This document shows positions 8,431-17,113 of a stretch of DNA of 64,000 bases, in pieces. The notes beneath the pieces are model-generated. The model saw nothing but the letters and a program-made list of their open reading frames with translations, was not told where the DNA came from and did not search any database. The position numbers and the translations under genes were made by a program. This stretch comes from an uncultured Paracoccaceae bacterium (lineage in GTDB: Bacteria; Pseudomonadota; Alphaproteobacteria; Rhodobacterales; Rhodobacteraceae). The stretch lies in the NCBI GenBank assembly GCA_913060475.1, contig CAJXSD010000007.1, positions 52,338 through 116,337 on the forward strand. The letters run 5' to 3'. Every line of letters starts with the position of its first letter. Positions within the stretch are counted from its first letter, which is position 1.

Positions 8431-10881
8431 ATGTCTGATTTTCCAACACGCGCACGCGTTGTTATCATTGGCGGTGGCGCTGTCGGCACCTCTGGGCTCT
8501 ATCACTTGGCCAAGGCCGGCTGGACCGATTGTGTTCTATTGGAAAAGAACGAATTGACTGCGGGGTCTACGTGGCACGCAGCCGGCAACGTTCCGACCTT
8601 TTCCACCAGCTGGTCAATCATGAACATGCAGCGCTATTCAACCGAGCTTTATGCGCGCTTGGGCGAAGAGGTGGATTACCCCATGAACTATCACCAAACG
8701 GGATCCATCCGCATCGCGCATTCAAAAGAGCGCATGCAGGAATTCCAACGGGCCTGCGCCATGGGACGCTATCAGGGGATTGATATGAAAATCATGACCC
8801 CAGAAGAGGCCAAGGAAAAATATCCGTTCTTGGAAACCCATGACATGGCTGGCGCGCTTTGGGATCCAACCGATGGTGATATCGACCCTGCACAGCTGAC
8901 CCAAGCCTTGGCAAAAGGCGCGCGGGACATGGGCGCAAAGATCATTCGGTTCTGTCCTGTCACAGGCGTGACCCAAAACGACGATGACACTTGGATCGTT
9001 CACAGCGAAAAGGGTGATATCCACTGTGACTATGTGGTGAATGCTGCGGGCTATTACGCACAACAGGTTGGCGAATGGTTCAAGCCCTACGGCGGGCGCA
9101 CTGTTCCGATGATGGTGATGGAGCACCAATATGTTCTGACCTCACAGGTCCCTGAAATTGAGGCATGGTCAAAGGAACACGGTGGCAAGCTTCCGTTGGT
9201 GCGCGATGTTGATGTGTCCTATTACCTGCGCCAAGAAAAACATGGGTTCAACATTGGACCTTATGAGCCAAACTGCAAGGCGCATTGGGAAAAGACAGAC
9301 GACCCCGTGCCTGATGATTTCTCATTCCAATTGTACCAAGATGATTTGGACCGGATCGAAGATATCGTCGCCGACGCGATGGAGCGTGTCCCCTTGGCAG
9401 GCGAAGCAGGGATTGAGCGGATCATCAACGGCCCCATCCCCTATGCGCCCGATGGGTTGCCTTTGATCGGACCAATGCCGGGGGTCAAGAACGCCTTTGA
9501 GGCCTGTGTGTTTACATTCGGCATCGCCCAAGGCGGCGGTGCGGGCAAAGTCTTGGCCGAGTGGATCACCCAAGGGCACACCGAATGGGATATGTGGTCT
9601 TGTGACCCACGGCGGTACACCGACTATACCGATCATGACTATTGTGTCGCCAAGGGCATGGAGGTCTATGGCAATGAATACGCCATGCATTTCCCTTGGC
9701 ATGAATGGCCTGCTGCGCGCGATAAAAAGCTATCCCCTGCTCATGATCAGGTCATCGCCAAGGGCGGACAAATGGGCGCCTATAACGGTTGGGAACGTGC
9801 CAATTGGTTTGCTCACGACGGCGATGATACCTCCGAGGAAGCCACACATACATTTGAGCGCTCTGGCCCGTGGGAACAGCGCATTCGCGAGGAATGCGAA
9901 GCCGTGCGGGACGCGGTCGGGGTTTTGGACCTTCCCGGCTTTAGCCGCTTTAACGTATCGGGGGACGGCGCCGCCGAATGGTTGCGCGGGTTGATTACAG
10001 GTGGCTTGCCAAAAGTGGGCCGCATGAACCTTGCCTATTTTGCGGATAAACGCGGCCGCATTCTGACGGAAATGTCCGTCATGCGCCACAGCGACGATCA
10101 CTTTACCCTGATCACGGCGGCAACGGCGCAATGGCATGACTTTGAACTTTTGAAAAACGCGCTTGTGGAGGGCATTACCCTCACCGATCACACGACCGAA
10201 TTCGGGACGTTGATCGTCTCAGGCCCCAAGGCGCGCGACCTCTTTGAAACCTTGGGCACCGAGGCTGATTTGCATGCGCCTTGGCTGTCGCATCAACCGG
10301 CCAAAGTCGCGGGCATTGACTGTGCCCTCGCCCGCGTCAGCTTTGCCGGTGAATTAGGATGGGAAATCCACGCGCATAATGACAACATCGCCGCGCTCTA
10401 TACGGCTGTGACGGACGCAGGTGCAAAACCATTTGGCATGTGGGCGCTGAACGCGCTGCGCATCGAAAAAGGCTATCGCGCGTGGAAGGGGGATTTGTCC
10501 ACGGATTACACCCTGTTCGAGGGCGGATTGGATCGTTTTGTCAAACTGGACAAGCCACAAGACTTTACCGGCAAAGCGGCCCTACAGGCCGAAAAACAGC
10601 AAGGCAGCAAGAAACGCTTTGTCACCTTGGTGGTGGATGCGGGTAATGCGGATGCGCCTTATATGTCCACGCTGTGGCATGATGGCGAAATCGTTGGCGA
10701 AACCACCTCAGGCGCATGGGGCTATCGCGTGAATGCGTCTATCGCGCTTGGCATGATCCGCGCGGATCTGGCGGTCGCAGGAACCGAGATTGAAGTCGAG
10801 ATTTATGGCGAACGTTGCCGCGCCGTGGTGCAAGAGGACCGCCCCCTATGGGATCCTGAAAACGAAAGGCTACGCGCATGA
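8431..10881 (+). CDS. FAD-dependent oxidoreductase / GcvT-domain protein (dimethylglycine dehydrogenase-like)
   Basis: An 816-residue two-module enzyme. The N-terminal half is a DAO-type flavoprotein with dinucleotide motif GGGAVG (residues 14-19) and STWHAAG (46-52), whose His49 lines up with the histidine that covalently holds FAD in dimethylglycine dehydrogenase. The C-terminal half (from about 480) is a GcvT-like folate domain that takes the released one-carbon unit onto tetrahydrofolate. The family oxidatively N-demethylates dimethylglycine, sarcosine or related methylated amines. A strong ribosome site, AAGGGAGG, precedes the ATG. It overlaps the next gene by 4 nt. The exact substrate is inferred from context. 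Confidence 0.88.
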   Translation: MSDFPTRARVVIIGGGAVGTSGLYHLAKAGWTDCVLLEKNELTAGSTWHAAGNVPTFSTSWSIMNMQRYSTELYARLGEEVDYPMNYHQTGSIRIAHSKERMQEFQRACAMGRYQGIDMKIMTPEEAKEKYPFLETHDMAGALWDPTDGDIDPAQLTQALAKGARDMGAKIIRFCPVTGVTQNDDDTWIVHSEKGDIHCDYVVNAAGYYAQQVGEWFKPYGGRTVPMMVMEHQYVLTSQVPEIEAWSKEHGGKLPLVRDVDVSYYLRQEKHGFNIGPYEPNCKAHWEKTDDPVPDDFSFQLYQDDLDRIEDIVADAMERVPLAGEAGIERIINGPIPYAPDGLPLIGPMPGVKNAFEACVFTFGIAQGGGAGKVLAEWITQGHTEWDMWSCDPRRYTDYTDHDYCVAKGMEVYGNEYAMHFPWHEWPAARDKKLSPAHDQVIAKGGQMGAYNGWERANWFAHDGDDTSEEATHTFERSGPWEQRIREECEAVRDAVGVLDLPGFSRFNVSGDGAAEWLRGLITGGLPKVGRMNLAYFADKRGRILTEMSVMRHSDDHFTLITAATAQWHDFELLKNALVEGITLTDHTTEFGTLIVSGPKARDLFETLGTEADLHAPWLSHQPAKVAGIDCALARVSFAGELGWEIHAHNDNIAALYTAVTDAGAKPFGMWALNALRIEKGYRAWKGDLSTDYTLFEGGLDRFVKLDKPQDFTGKAALQAEKQQGSKKRFVTLVVDAGNADAPYMSTLWHDGEIVGETTSGAWGYRVNASIALGMIRADLAVAGTEIEVEIYGERCRAVVQEDRPLWDPENERLRA

Positions 10882-11762
10882 TTACGATCCTAGACGGTGG
10901 AATGGGGCAGGAATTGGTGGCCCGTTCCACCCAACCGCCGAGCGAAATGTGGTCGGCCAAGGTTCTTATGAATGAGGCCGACTTGGTAACGCAGGTCCAT
11001 GCGGATTACATCCGCGCAGGGGCCGATGTGATTACCATCAACGCCTATGCTGCAACGCCCGAGCGTTTGAAACAATATGGCCATGGCGATAAATTTTCCA
11101 CGTTGCAACAGGCTGCGATCGATTGCGCGACCAAAGCCCGCGACCAACTTGGCCGCGACGTGAAAATCACTGGATGCCTGCCTCCCTTGTTTTCAAGCTA
11201 TAACCCCGATCTCAACACTGACTATGACGTCGCTTTGGGCATTTATTCCCAAATCGCGGATGCACAAACCGCGGGCGTCGATGTTTTGTTGGCCGAAACA
11301 CTGGGATCATTGCTAGAGGTTCGCGCAGCGGCAACCGCCCTAACAGGACGCGGCAAACCGGTCTGGATCAGCATGTCTTTGTCCGAGGATACCTCGACCC
11401 CTGCCTTGCGATCAGGCGAGCCGTTACAAGACGCGCTTGCGATCCTTTCCGATCACAAGGTCGATGCAATTTTGCTTAACTGTTCTTTGCCCGAAACGAT
11501 CAGCGTGGCAATGCCCACATTGGCACAGGTCAAGACACCCTTTGGCGCCTATGCCAACGGATTTACCGCCATCAAGAAATTGGAAATGGGCGATATCGTT
11601 GCCGAGAAATTCAGCAAGCGCAGCGACCTGACCCCACAAGGCTATGCCAATTTCGCCCAAGACTGGATCGATGCCGGCGCAACCCTTGTGGGTGGATGCT
11701 GCGAAGTTGGTCCAGATCACATCACAGAACTTTCACGCCGTTTCGGCGCACATCAGGAATAG
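10878..11762 (+). CDS. Homocysteine S-methyltransferase family protein
   Basis: A 294-residue zinc-dependent methyltransferase of the MmuM/BHMT/MetH-N type. It starts ITILDGGMGQEL and has the three expected zinc-ligand cysteines: Cys202 in LLNCSLPE, and Cys274-Cys275 in GGCCEVGPDH. In this family a methyl group is moved from S-methylmethionine, betaine or similar donors to homocysteine, giving methionine. It is sandwiched between two FAD/GcvT oxidoreductases with 4-nt spacing or overlap, which favours a methyl donor such as glycine betaine or DMSP, though this is not proven by sequence. Confidence 0.88.
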   Translation: MITILDGGMGQELVARSTQPPSEMWSAKVLMNEADLVTQVHADYIRAGADVITINAYAATPERLKQYGHGDKFSTLQQAAIDCATKARDQLGRDVKITGCLPPLFSSYNPDLNTDYDVALGIYSQIADAQTAGVDVLLAETLGSLLEVRAAATALTGRGKPVWISMSLSEDTSTPALRSGEPLQDALAILSDHKVDAILLNCSLPETISVAMPTLAQVKTPFGAYANGFTAIKKLEMGDIVAEKFSKRSDLTPQGYANFAQDWIDAGATLVGGCCEVGPDHITELSRRFGAHQE

Positions 11763-11765
11763 ACT

Positions 11766-14213
11766 ATGACACATCTTCCTAAACACGCACGCGTTGTCAT
11801 CATCGGGGGCGGCGTTATCGGCTGCTCGGTTGCCTATCACCTAACAAAGCTTGGGTGGAAAGACGTTGTTTTGCTTGAGCGTAAACAGCTGACCTCAGGG
11901 ACAACATGGCATGCCGCAGGTCTCATTGCGCAACTGCGCGCCACCGCAAATATGACCAAACTCGCCAAATATTCCCAAGAGCTTTATGGCAGTCTAGAAG
12001 AAGAAACAGGTGTGGCCACAGGGTTCAAACGCGTGGGATCCATCACCGTTGCCCTCACCGACGAGCGGATGGAGGAGCTTAAGCGGTCCGCAGCAATGGC
12101 GCGGGCCTTTGGCGTGGACATTGACGAAATCTCGCCGTCCGAGGTGGGCGAAAAATACGCACATTTGAATTTGGAAAACGTTGTTGGCGGCGTTTATTTG
12201 GACAAAGACGGACAAGGCGACCCTGCCAATATCGCGCTTGCTCTCGCCAAAGGGGCCCGAATGCGCGGCGCAATCGTCCAAGAGAGGGTCAAAGTCACCA
12301 GCATTGCCAAAACCGGCCGCCGCGTCACGGGTGTGGACTGGACCGCAGAGGACGGAACCAATGGCCACATGACCTGCGATATTATCGTGAACTGTGCCGG
12401 TATGTGGGGTCACGAAGTCGGCCGTATGGCGGGTGTCAATGTGCCCCTGCATGCCTGCGAACATTTCTATATCGTATCCGAGCCGATTGCAGGCCTATCC
12501 CAGCTGCCGGTTCTACGCGTGCCAGACGAATGCGCCTATTACAAAGAAGACGCAGGCAAAATGATGCTTGGCGCATTTGAACCCAACGCCAAACCATGGG
12601 CCATGACCGGCATCCCGGAGAATTTCGAATTCGACCAATTGCCCGAAGATTTCGACCACTTTGAGCCGATCCTCGAGATGGCGGTAAACCGCATGCCAAT
12701 GCTGGGCGAGGCGGGCATTCACACCTTCTTTAACGGTCCCGAAAGTTTCACACCTGATGACGCCTATCACCTTGGCCTTGCCCCCGAGATGGACAATGTC
12801 TGGGTCGCAGCAGGGTTCAACTCAATCGGCATCCAATCCGCAGGCGGCGCAGGAATGGCGCTCTCTCAATGGATGGACACAGGCGAAAAACCCTTTGATC
12901 TGGGGGATGTGGACATTAGCCGCATGCAGCCATTCCAAGGCAACAAACACTACCTTTTTGAACGATCCAAAGAAACCTTGGGGCTGCTCTATGCCGACCA
13001 CTTCCCCTATCGCCAAAAGGAAACCGCGCGCGGTGTACGGCGTACGCCCTTTCATGAACACCTAAAAGCTCAAGGCGCGGTCTTTGGCGAACTTGGTGGA
13101 TGGGAACGCGCCAACTGGTTCGCGGATGAGGGCCAAGACCGCGAATACAAATACAGCTGGAAACGTCAAAACTGGTTTGAAAATTCCGCTCGTGAACATA
13201 TGGCCGTGCGCACAGGTGTTGGCATGTATGACATGTCCTCCTTTGGCAAAATCCGTGTGGAGGGCCGCGATGCAGAAACCTTCCTCAACCACATCTGCGG
13301 CGCTGATATGTCCGTGCCTGTTGGCAAAATCGTCTATACCCAATTCCTCAATAGCAAAGCAGGGATTGAGGCAGATGTCACCGTCACCCGCCTCTCGGAA
13401 ACCGCCTATCTTGTGGTGACCCCTGCCATCACACGACTTGCTGATCAAACATGGATGCGCCGCCATATCGGTGATTTCAACGTCGTCATCACGGATGTCA
13501 CCGCAGGCGAAGGCGTCCTTGCCGTCATGGGGCCAAACTCACGTGAGCTGCTCCAACGCGTAAGCCCGAATGACTTCAGCAATGCAACAAACCCCTTTGG
13601 CACGGCCCAAGACATCGAACTTGGCATGGGCTTTGCGCGCGCGCATCGCGTTTCATATGTCGGTGAACTCGGCTGGGAACTCTACATAAGTGCCGACATG
13701 GCCGCCCATGCCTTTGAAACCTTGCACACTGCAGGCCAAGACCTCGGCCTCAAACTCTGTGGCATGCATATGATGGACAGCTGCCGCATCGAAAAAGGCT
13801 TCCGTCACTTTGGCCATGACATTACAGCAGAGGACCATGTTCTAGAGGCCGGCCTAGGCTTTGCCGTCAGCAAAACAAAAGACACTTTCATCGGCCGCGA
13901 TGCCGTCAACAAAAAACGCGACGAGGGCCTCAAAACACGCATGGTGCAATTCAAACTCACCGACCCAGAGCCCCTGCTTTATCACAATGAGCCCATCCTA
14001 AGAGACGGCGAAATTGTGGGATACCTTTCCTCAGGCAGCTATGGCCATGCCTTGGGCGGGGCGATTGGCATGGGATACGTCCCATGCGCGGGTGAAACGG
14101 CGGCGGATGTGCTGGCATCAACCTATGAAATTGACGTGGCCGGCACCCGTGTACGCGCCGAAGCATCGTTGAAACCGATGTACGATCCCAGCGGTGAACG
14201 GACCAAAGCATAA
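11766..14213 (+). CDS. FAD-dependent oxidoreductase / GcvT-domain protein (dimethylglycine or sarcosine dehydrogenase-like)
   Basis: An 815-residue paralog of the 8431-10881 protein with the same architecture. The N-terminal flavin domain has GGGVIG (14-19) and TTWHAAG with His49 as the likely covalent FAD site. The C-terminal GcvT-type folate domain covers about residues 470-805 (YTQFLNSKAGIEADVTVTRL, SYVGELGWELYI). Sequence divergence from the first copy suggests a different substrate, for example the next intermediate in the same demethylation route. It is the last gene of the cassette; a hairpin with a T-rich tail follows the stop. Confidence 0.88.
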   Translation: MTHLPKHARVVIIGGGVIGCSVAYHLTKLGWKDVVLLERKQLTSGTTWHAAGLIAQLRATANMTKLAKYSQELYGSLEEETGVATGFKRVGSITVALTDERMEELKRSAAMARAFGVDIDEISPSEVGEKYAHLNLENVVGGVYLDKDGQGDPANIALALAKGARMRGAIVQERVKVTSIAKTGRRVTGVDWTAEDGTNGHMTCDIIVNCAGMWGHEVGRMAGVNVPLHACEHFYIVSEPIAGLSQLPVLRVPDECAYYKEDAGKMMLGAFEPNAKPWAMTGIPENFEFDQLPEDFDHFEPILEMAVNRMPMLGEAGIHTFFNGPESFTPDDAYHLGLAPEMDNVWVAAGFNSIGIQSAGGAGMALSQWMDTGEKPFDLGDVDISRMQPFQGNKHYLFERSKETLGLLYADHFPYRQKETARGVRRTPFHEHLKAQGAVFGELGGWERANWFADEGQDREYKYSWKRQNWFENSAREHMAVRTGVGMYDMSSFGKIRVEGRDAETFLNHICGADMSVPVGKIVYTQFLNSKAGIEADVTVTRLSETAYLVVTPAITRLADQTWMRRHIGDFNVVITDVTAGEGVLAVMGPNSRELLQRVSPNDFSNATNPFGTAQDIELGMGFARAHRVSYVGELGWELYISADMAAHAFETLHTAGQDLGLKLCGMHMMDSCRIEKGFRHFGHDITAEDHVLEAGLGFAVSKTKDTFIGRDAVNKKRDEGLKTRMVQFKLTDPEPLLYHNEPILRDGEIVGYLSSGSYGHALGGAIGMGYVPCAGETAADVLASTYEIDVAGTRVRAEASLKPMYDPSGERTKA

Positions 14214-14223
14214 ACCGCACCAC

Positions 14224-14258
14224 CGGGGCACCGCAAACGCAGTGCCCCGTTTCATTTT
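14224..14258 (+). terminator. Rho-independent terminator after the demethylation cassette
   Basis: CGGGGCAC (14224-14231) and GTGCCCCG (14242-14249) form a perfect 8-bp stem with a 10-nt loop, followed by TTTCATTTT. It lies just after the stop at 14213 and overlaps the 3' end of the convergent SseB-like gene, so it may serve both strands. Confidence 0.75.
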
Positions 14259-15037
14259 AATCTTGGCGGCTTGTCCGGGTCCATCCCGGGGGCCATTGGC
14301 TGATAGGGCTCTGGCGCGACGGGGTCCGGCAATTCAAACCGCATCCCCACGCGCCGCACAGCGATGGCGGCACCCTCGGTCGCATCAAAAAATGCCACAT
14401 CAATTTCTGCGGCCTCAACACCGCAAAACCGTAACGCCTCATGCGCGGCCTTGGCCAATGCCCGATGAACCGCGGGTTCCGCCCCGATGAATGCCAACAA
14501 ATGTCCTCGGCCGCCCCCCTCATAGGTGACAGCTGTCAACCAAACCTCGTCCGCCAAACCGGCAGCCGACACCAGTTTTGCATCTAACCCCTGCAACACC
14601 GGTTCAGGAATGGCGCGGGGTGGCGTAAATTCCACGGGCCGTGCCTCAACCTCATCCGGGGTTTCCGATAACATGTCCGCCAACCACACCATGATATCAT
14701 GGGGCAACAAAATGCTCGACGGCGCGACCTCTAAATTGACGGCCATGCCCAAATCAACCTGCGCCAACATTGTCACCAAAACACGTCCCGAAACAGCGAT
14801 ATAGGGCGTAATTTCACCGGTAAATTCGGCCAACCGATCCTCAGTATCAAAAACCAGAACCAAGGACATGCCGTCGTGTTCAATCACCCGCGGATCAATG
14901 CGATCCCCCTGCGCCTCCTCTTCCAGTATCATAAACAACTCGGCATCTGCCAAACGTTCATAAAACCGCAACCGCAATTCATCACGCTCAGGTTCGGCCG
15001 CCATGACCGAATATGCACGATCCAATACCGTTTCCAT
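14252..15037 (-). CDS. SseB-family protein
   Basis: A 261-residue soluble protein resembling the SseB family. The N-terminal domain contains ERLADAELFMILEEE, then VLVFDTEDRLAEFTG and a Pro/Val-rich strand region (MAVNLEVAPSSILLP). The C-terminal half contains AVTYEGGGRGHLLAFIGAE. SseB in enterobacteria was first linked to serine sensitivity and rhodanese activity, but the biochemical role of this family is unclear. It overlaps the uracil-DNA glycosylase gene by 1 nt and is probably co-transcribed with it. Confidence 0.75.
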   Translation of the reverse strand: METVLDRAYSVMAAEPERDELRLRFYERLADAELFMILEEEAQGDRIDPRVIEHDGMSLVLVFDTEDRLAEFTGEITPYIAVSGRVLVTMLAQVDLGMAVNLEVAPSSILLPHDIMVWLADMLSETPDEVEARPVEFTPPRAIPEPVLQGLDAKLVSAAGLADEVWLTAVTYEGGGRGHLLAFIGAEPAVHRALAKAAHEALRFCGVEAAEIDVAFFDATEGAAIAVRRVGMRFELPDPVAPEPYQPMAPGMDPDKPPRLK

Positions 15038-15618
15038 TATCCGATGACCTCTTTCACACGCGCCCGCAATGCCGGCAAAACATCACGCGCGAACCAATCG
15101 TTTCTCTTTATCCAACCGGTATTGCGCCACGACGGATGAGGCAAGGGAAAAACATCCTCCCCATAAACGTGCCACCGCCTCACCCGCACTGAAACAGACA
15201 TCTTGTCCCCCAAATGCCAGTCCTGCGCATATTTCCCAACCAGAACCATCAACTTAATCTCTGAAAACTGCTCCAAAATCCGCGACCGCCAAACCCGCGC
15301 ACAAATCGCAGACGGCGCCAAATCGGCCCCGCGCGCATCATACCCGGGAAAACAAAACGCCATCGGCACAATCGCAAATATATCGCGATCATAGAACACA
15401 GACCGTTCGACCCCGAACCAGTCACGCAGCCGATCACCAGATGCATCATCAAATGGAACACCCGATCGATACACCCGCATCCCGGGGGCCTGCCCGGCAA
15501 TCAAAATACGCGCACCTTTGGCCCCCTGTACCACAGGACGCGGATCATGCCGGGTTTCAGTCGCTAAAAACCGATCTCGACATAAACGACAGCGCGACAG
15601 TTCCTCAAAAACACCCAT
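15037..15618 (-). CDS. Uracil-DNA glycosylase superfamily protein
   Basis: About 193 residues from the start MGVFEELSRCRLC. It matches the UDG superfamily: GQAPGMRVYRSGVPFDDASG as the active-site/uracil-binding loop, VPMAFCFPG in the middle and a C-terminal PLPHPSWRNTGW with the HPS motif. An N-terminal CRLC pair recalls the cysteine motif of family 4/5 enzymes, but I did not find a full four-cysteine cluster. An upstream ATG at 15675 would add 19 residues; it falls inside the palindromic repeat region and is therefore not preferred. The function is removal of uracil from DNA, or a related nucleobase activity. Confidence 0.85.
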   Translation of the reverse strand: MGVFEELSRCRLCRDRFLATETRHDPRPVVQGAKGARILIAGQAPGMRVYRSGVPFDDASGDRLRDWFGVERSVFYDRDIFAIVPMAFCFPGYDARGADLAPSAICARVWRSRILEQFSEIKLMVLVGKYAQDWHLGDKMSVSVRVRRWHVYGEDVFPLPHPSWRNTGWIKRNDWFARDVLPALRARVKEVIG

Positions 15619-15655
15619 ACCCCATTCAAACAAAAACGGCCTGTAAATCCAAGCC

Positions 15656-15709
15656 GCTCTTTCAGTTTTGCACAAATACTCGCAGGGGTCTGGGGGCAGC
15701 CGCCCCCAG
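15656..15709 (-). repeat. Dispersed palindromic intergenic repeat, copy 2
   Basis: The minus strand shows CTGGGGGC-GGCT-GCCCCCAG (8-bp perfect stem, 15690-15709), ACCCCTGC, then GAGTATTTGTGCAAAACTG and AAAG. The last part matches copy 1 (5756-5826) at all but one position. Here too the element lies just upstream of a minus-strand gene. The following 120 bases to 15829 hold no gene that I can support. Confidence 0.7.
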
Positions 15710-15829
15710 TCTAGATCGCCCCAAAACCTTCAGAATTCCTCCTGGTTTTGAACGGGGGTTCGGCCACTTAAACAAAGTGATTTATGGAGGTTCCAAAACG
15801 CGGGTTTGTTGAGTGACGAAAAAAGACTT

Positions 15830-16765
15830 CTATTCCTCAATCTGATCTAGGAACTGGCTGACCGCCTCAACGATGTCCCGAGCGATTGGCAAGTCTGAGT
15901 CCGCATAGGCAGCAAAGTTGGCGGCTATGTCATCAGAGGACACAACCTTCAACACATGGTTAACGTCTGAGACCAGAGAGAGGGTGGCCTCTGGCGCTGC
16001 CTGCGCGATTCTACGGGCATCCGCCTCACCCACCTGAAGGTCACGCAGACCCTGAACGACAAGGATGGGAACACGGGTTTCCCTCGCAAGTATGGCAGGA
16101 TCGTAGGAAAATGCGTCGATTAGAAAGCCCTGAATCTGTGGCGCGAACAATGGCTGCAAGGCCGGGTTCAACGCCTTTGTATCTAACCTCTCACCGCGCT
16201 CCAAGGACATGATCGCTTCATCGGCCTCATTCAGGACCCGCGCGTTGGCTGGGTTGGCGTGCAACTGTTCGCGCAGTACTGTTCCAAGAGGTCGTCCTGG
16301 AGTGCTCACCAAGATCAAGCCGCACGGCTCTGGCAATGGTGCAATGGCCGCAAGAGCAATCAGACCGCCCTCACTGTGCCCCAGCGGCACAACGCAACGG
16401 GTGCCGCCACCACCGGTTGGCAATCGCTCTCTGATGGCCTTCGTCCAGACAAGTATATCATCACCATAGGCCGTGATCGTCACATCATTAGGGTCTGGGA
16501 TCGCGTCTGCCGAGCCAAACATGCCACGTTTGTCGATGCGCAGCGAGGGTATACCTTGCTCGGCTAATGCCTCTGCAAGCAGTGCATAGGGGACTGCCGC
16601 GATACCGAGGGGCGAATTACCGTCGCGATCAGTCGGTCCCGATCCAGGCACAATCAATATGACAGGCGTTCCATCAGGAATTGCCCTGTCGCCAGCTGGC
16701 AAGGTCAGGGTTCCCGCGAGAGAACCTTCAGGACCAGGCGCGCTCAGCTCCTGCTGTACGGTCAA
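15830..16765 (-). CDS. Alpha/beta hydrolase, out of frame with its signal peptide
   Basis: An open frame of 311 residues, beginning at a TTG codon, encodes an alpha/beta-hydrolase fold: oxyanion strand VILIVPGSGPTDRDG, nucleophile elbow GHSEGG, a late acid region VVQGLRDLQVG and histidine in VSDVNHVLK. The family includes esterases and acyl hydrolases with this secreted GSGPTDRDGNS form. The coding frame has a stop just before it, and the neighbouring frame (16762-16878) encodes a good signal peptide that joins it only if one A is added to a run of five A. As sequenced, the exported protein would not be made unless the frame shifts. Confidence 0.8.
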   Translation of the reverse strand: MTVQQELSAPGPEGSLAGTLTLPAGDRAIPDGTPVILIVPGSGPTDRDGNSPLGIAAVPYALLAEALAEQGIPSLRIDKRGMFGSADAIPDPNDVTITAYGDDILVWTKAIRERLPTGGGGTRCVVPLGHSEGGLIALAAIAPLPEPCGLILVSTPGRPLGTVLREQLHANPANARVLNEADEAIMSLERGERLDTKALNPALQPLFAPQIQGFLIDAFSYDPAILARETRVPILVVQGLRDLQVGEADARRIAQAAPEATLSLVSDVNHVLKVVSSDDIAANFAAYADSDLPIARDIVEAVSQFLDQIEE

Positions 16766-16878
16766 CGCGTCGCCCGCTTTTTGTCATTGGTCTGAGCGAC
16801 TACGGCAGAGACAGAAATCATACCGAAAGCCGCAAACAGTATATAGGTTATGGAACCCAACGATAACGTCACGGTCAT
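16762..16878 (-). pseudogene. Signal-peptide 5' end of the alpha/beta hydrolase, separated by a frameshift
   Basis: This 38-codon frame reads MTVTLSLGSITYILF, then AAFGMISVSAVVAQ, a typical signal peptide with a VVA-Q cleavage site, then TNDKKRATR and a stop. Moving by one base at the five-A run (16778-16782) gives DKKAGDALTVQQELSAPGPE and runs into the hydrolase. An AAAGGA ribosome site abuts the ATG and is better spaced for a GTG at 16872. A sequencing error, a real mutation or a slippery site are all possible. Confidence 0.6.
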
Positions 16879-17081
16879 TCCTTTCGACACACTTGCAGCA
16901 GGTTAATAACAAGCCAGTTACAAAACTCTTTCAAGGATCTGTCACGAACCTGGTGACTAAATGCTCATCCAAGTCGCTCGAAAACAAGAACTCGCTGAAC
17001 TGGTAATTGGCGTAACCGCGGCGAATGGTAGGAAAGTCCGTATTCCGGTCATTGGCACGAACGTAACGCGCCCCAAGTGCT

Positions 17082-17101
17082 GGGGGCGTTCACACGCCCC
17101 C
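17082..17101 (-). terminator. Stem-loop downstream of nrdJ
   Basis: GGGGGCG (17082-17088) and CGCCCCC (17095-17101) form a perfect 7-bp stem with a 6-nt loop, 13 nt past the nrdJ stop codon. No T tract follows on the minus strand, so this may be a weak terminator or an mRNA 3'-end stabiliser. The rest of 16879-17113 holds nothing I can identify. Confidence 0.45.
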
Positions 17102-17113
17102 GGCTTTGCGGTC

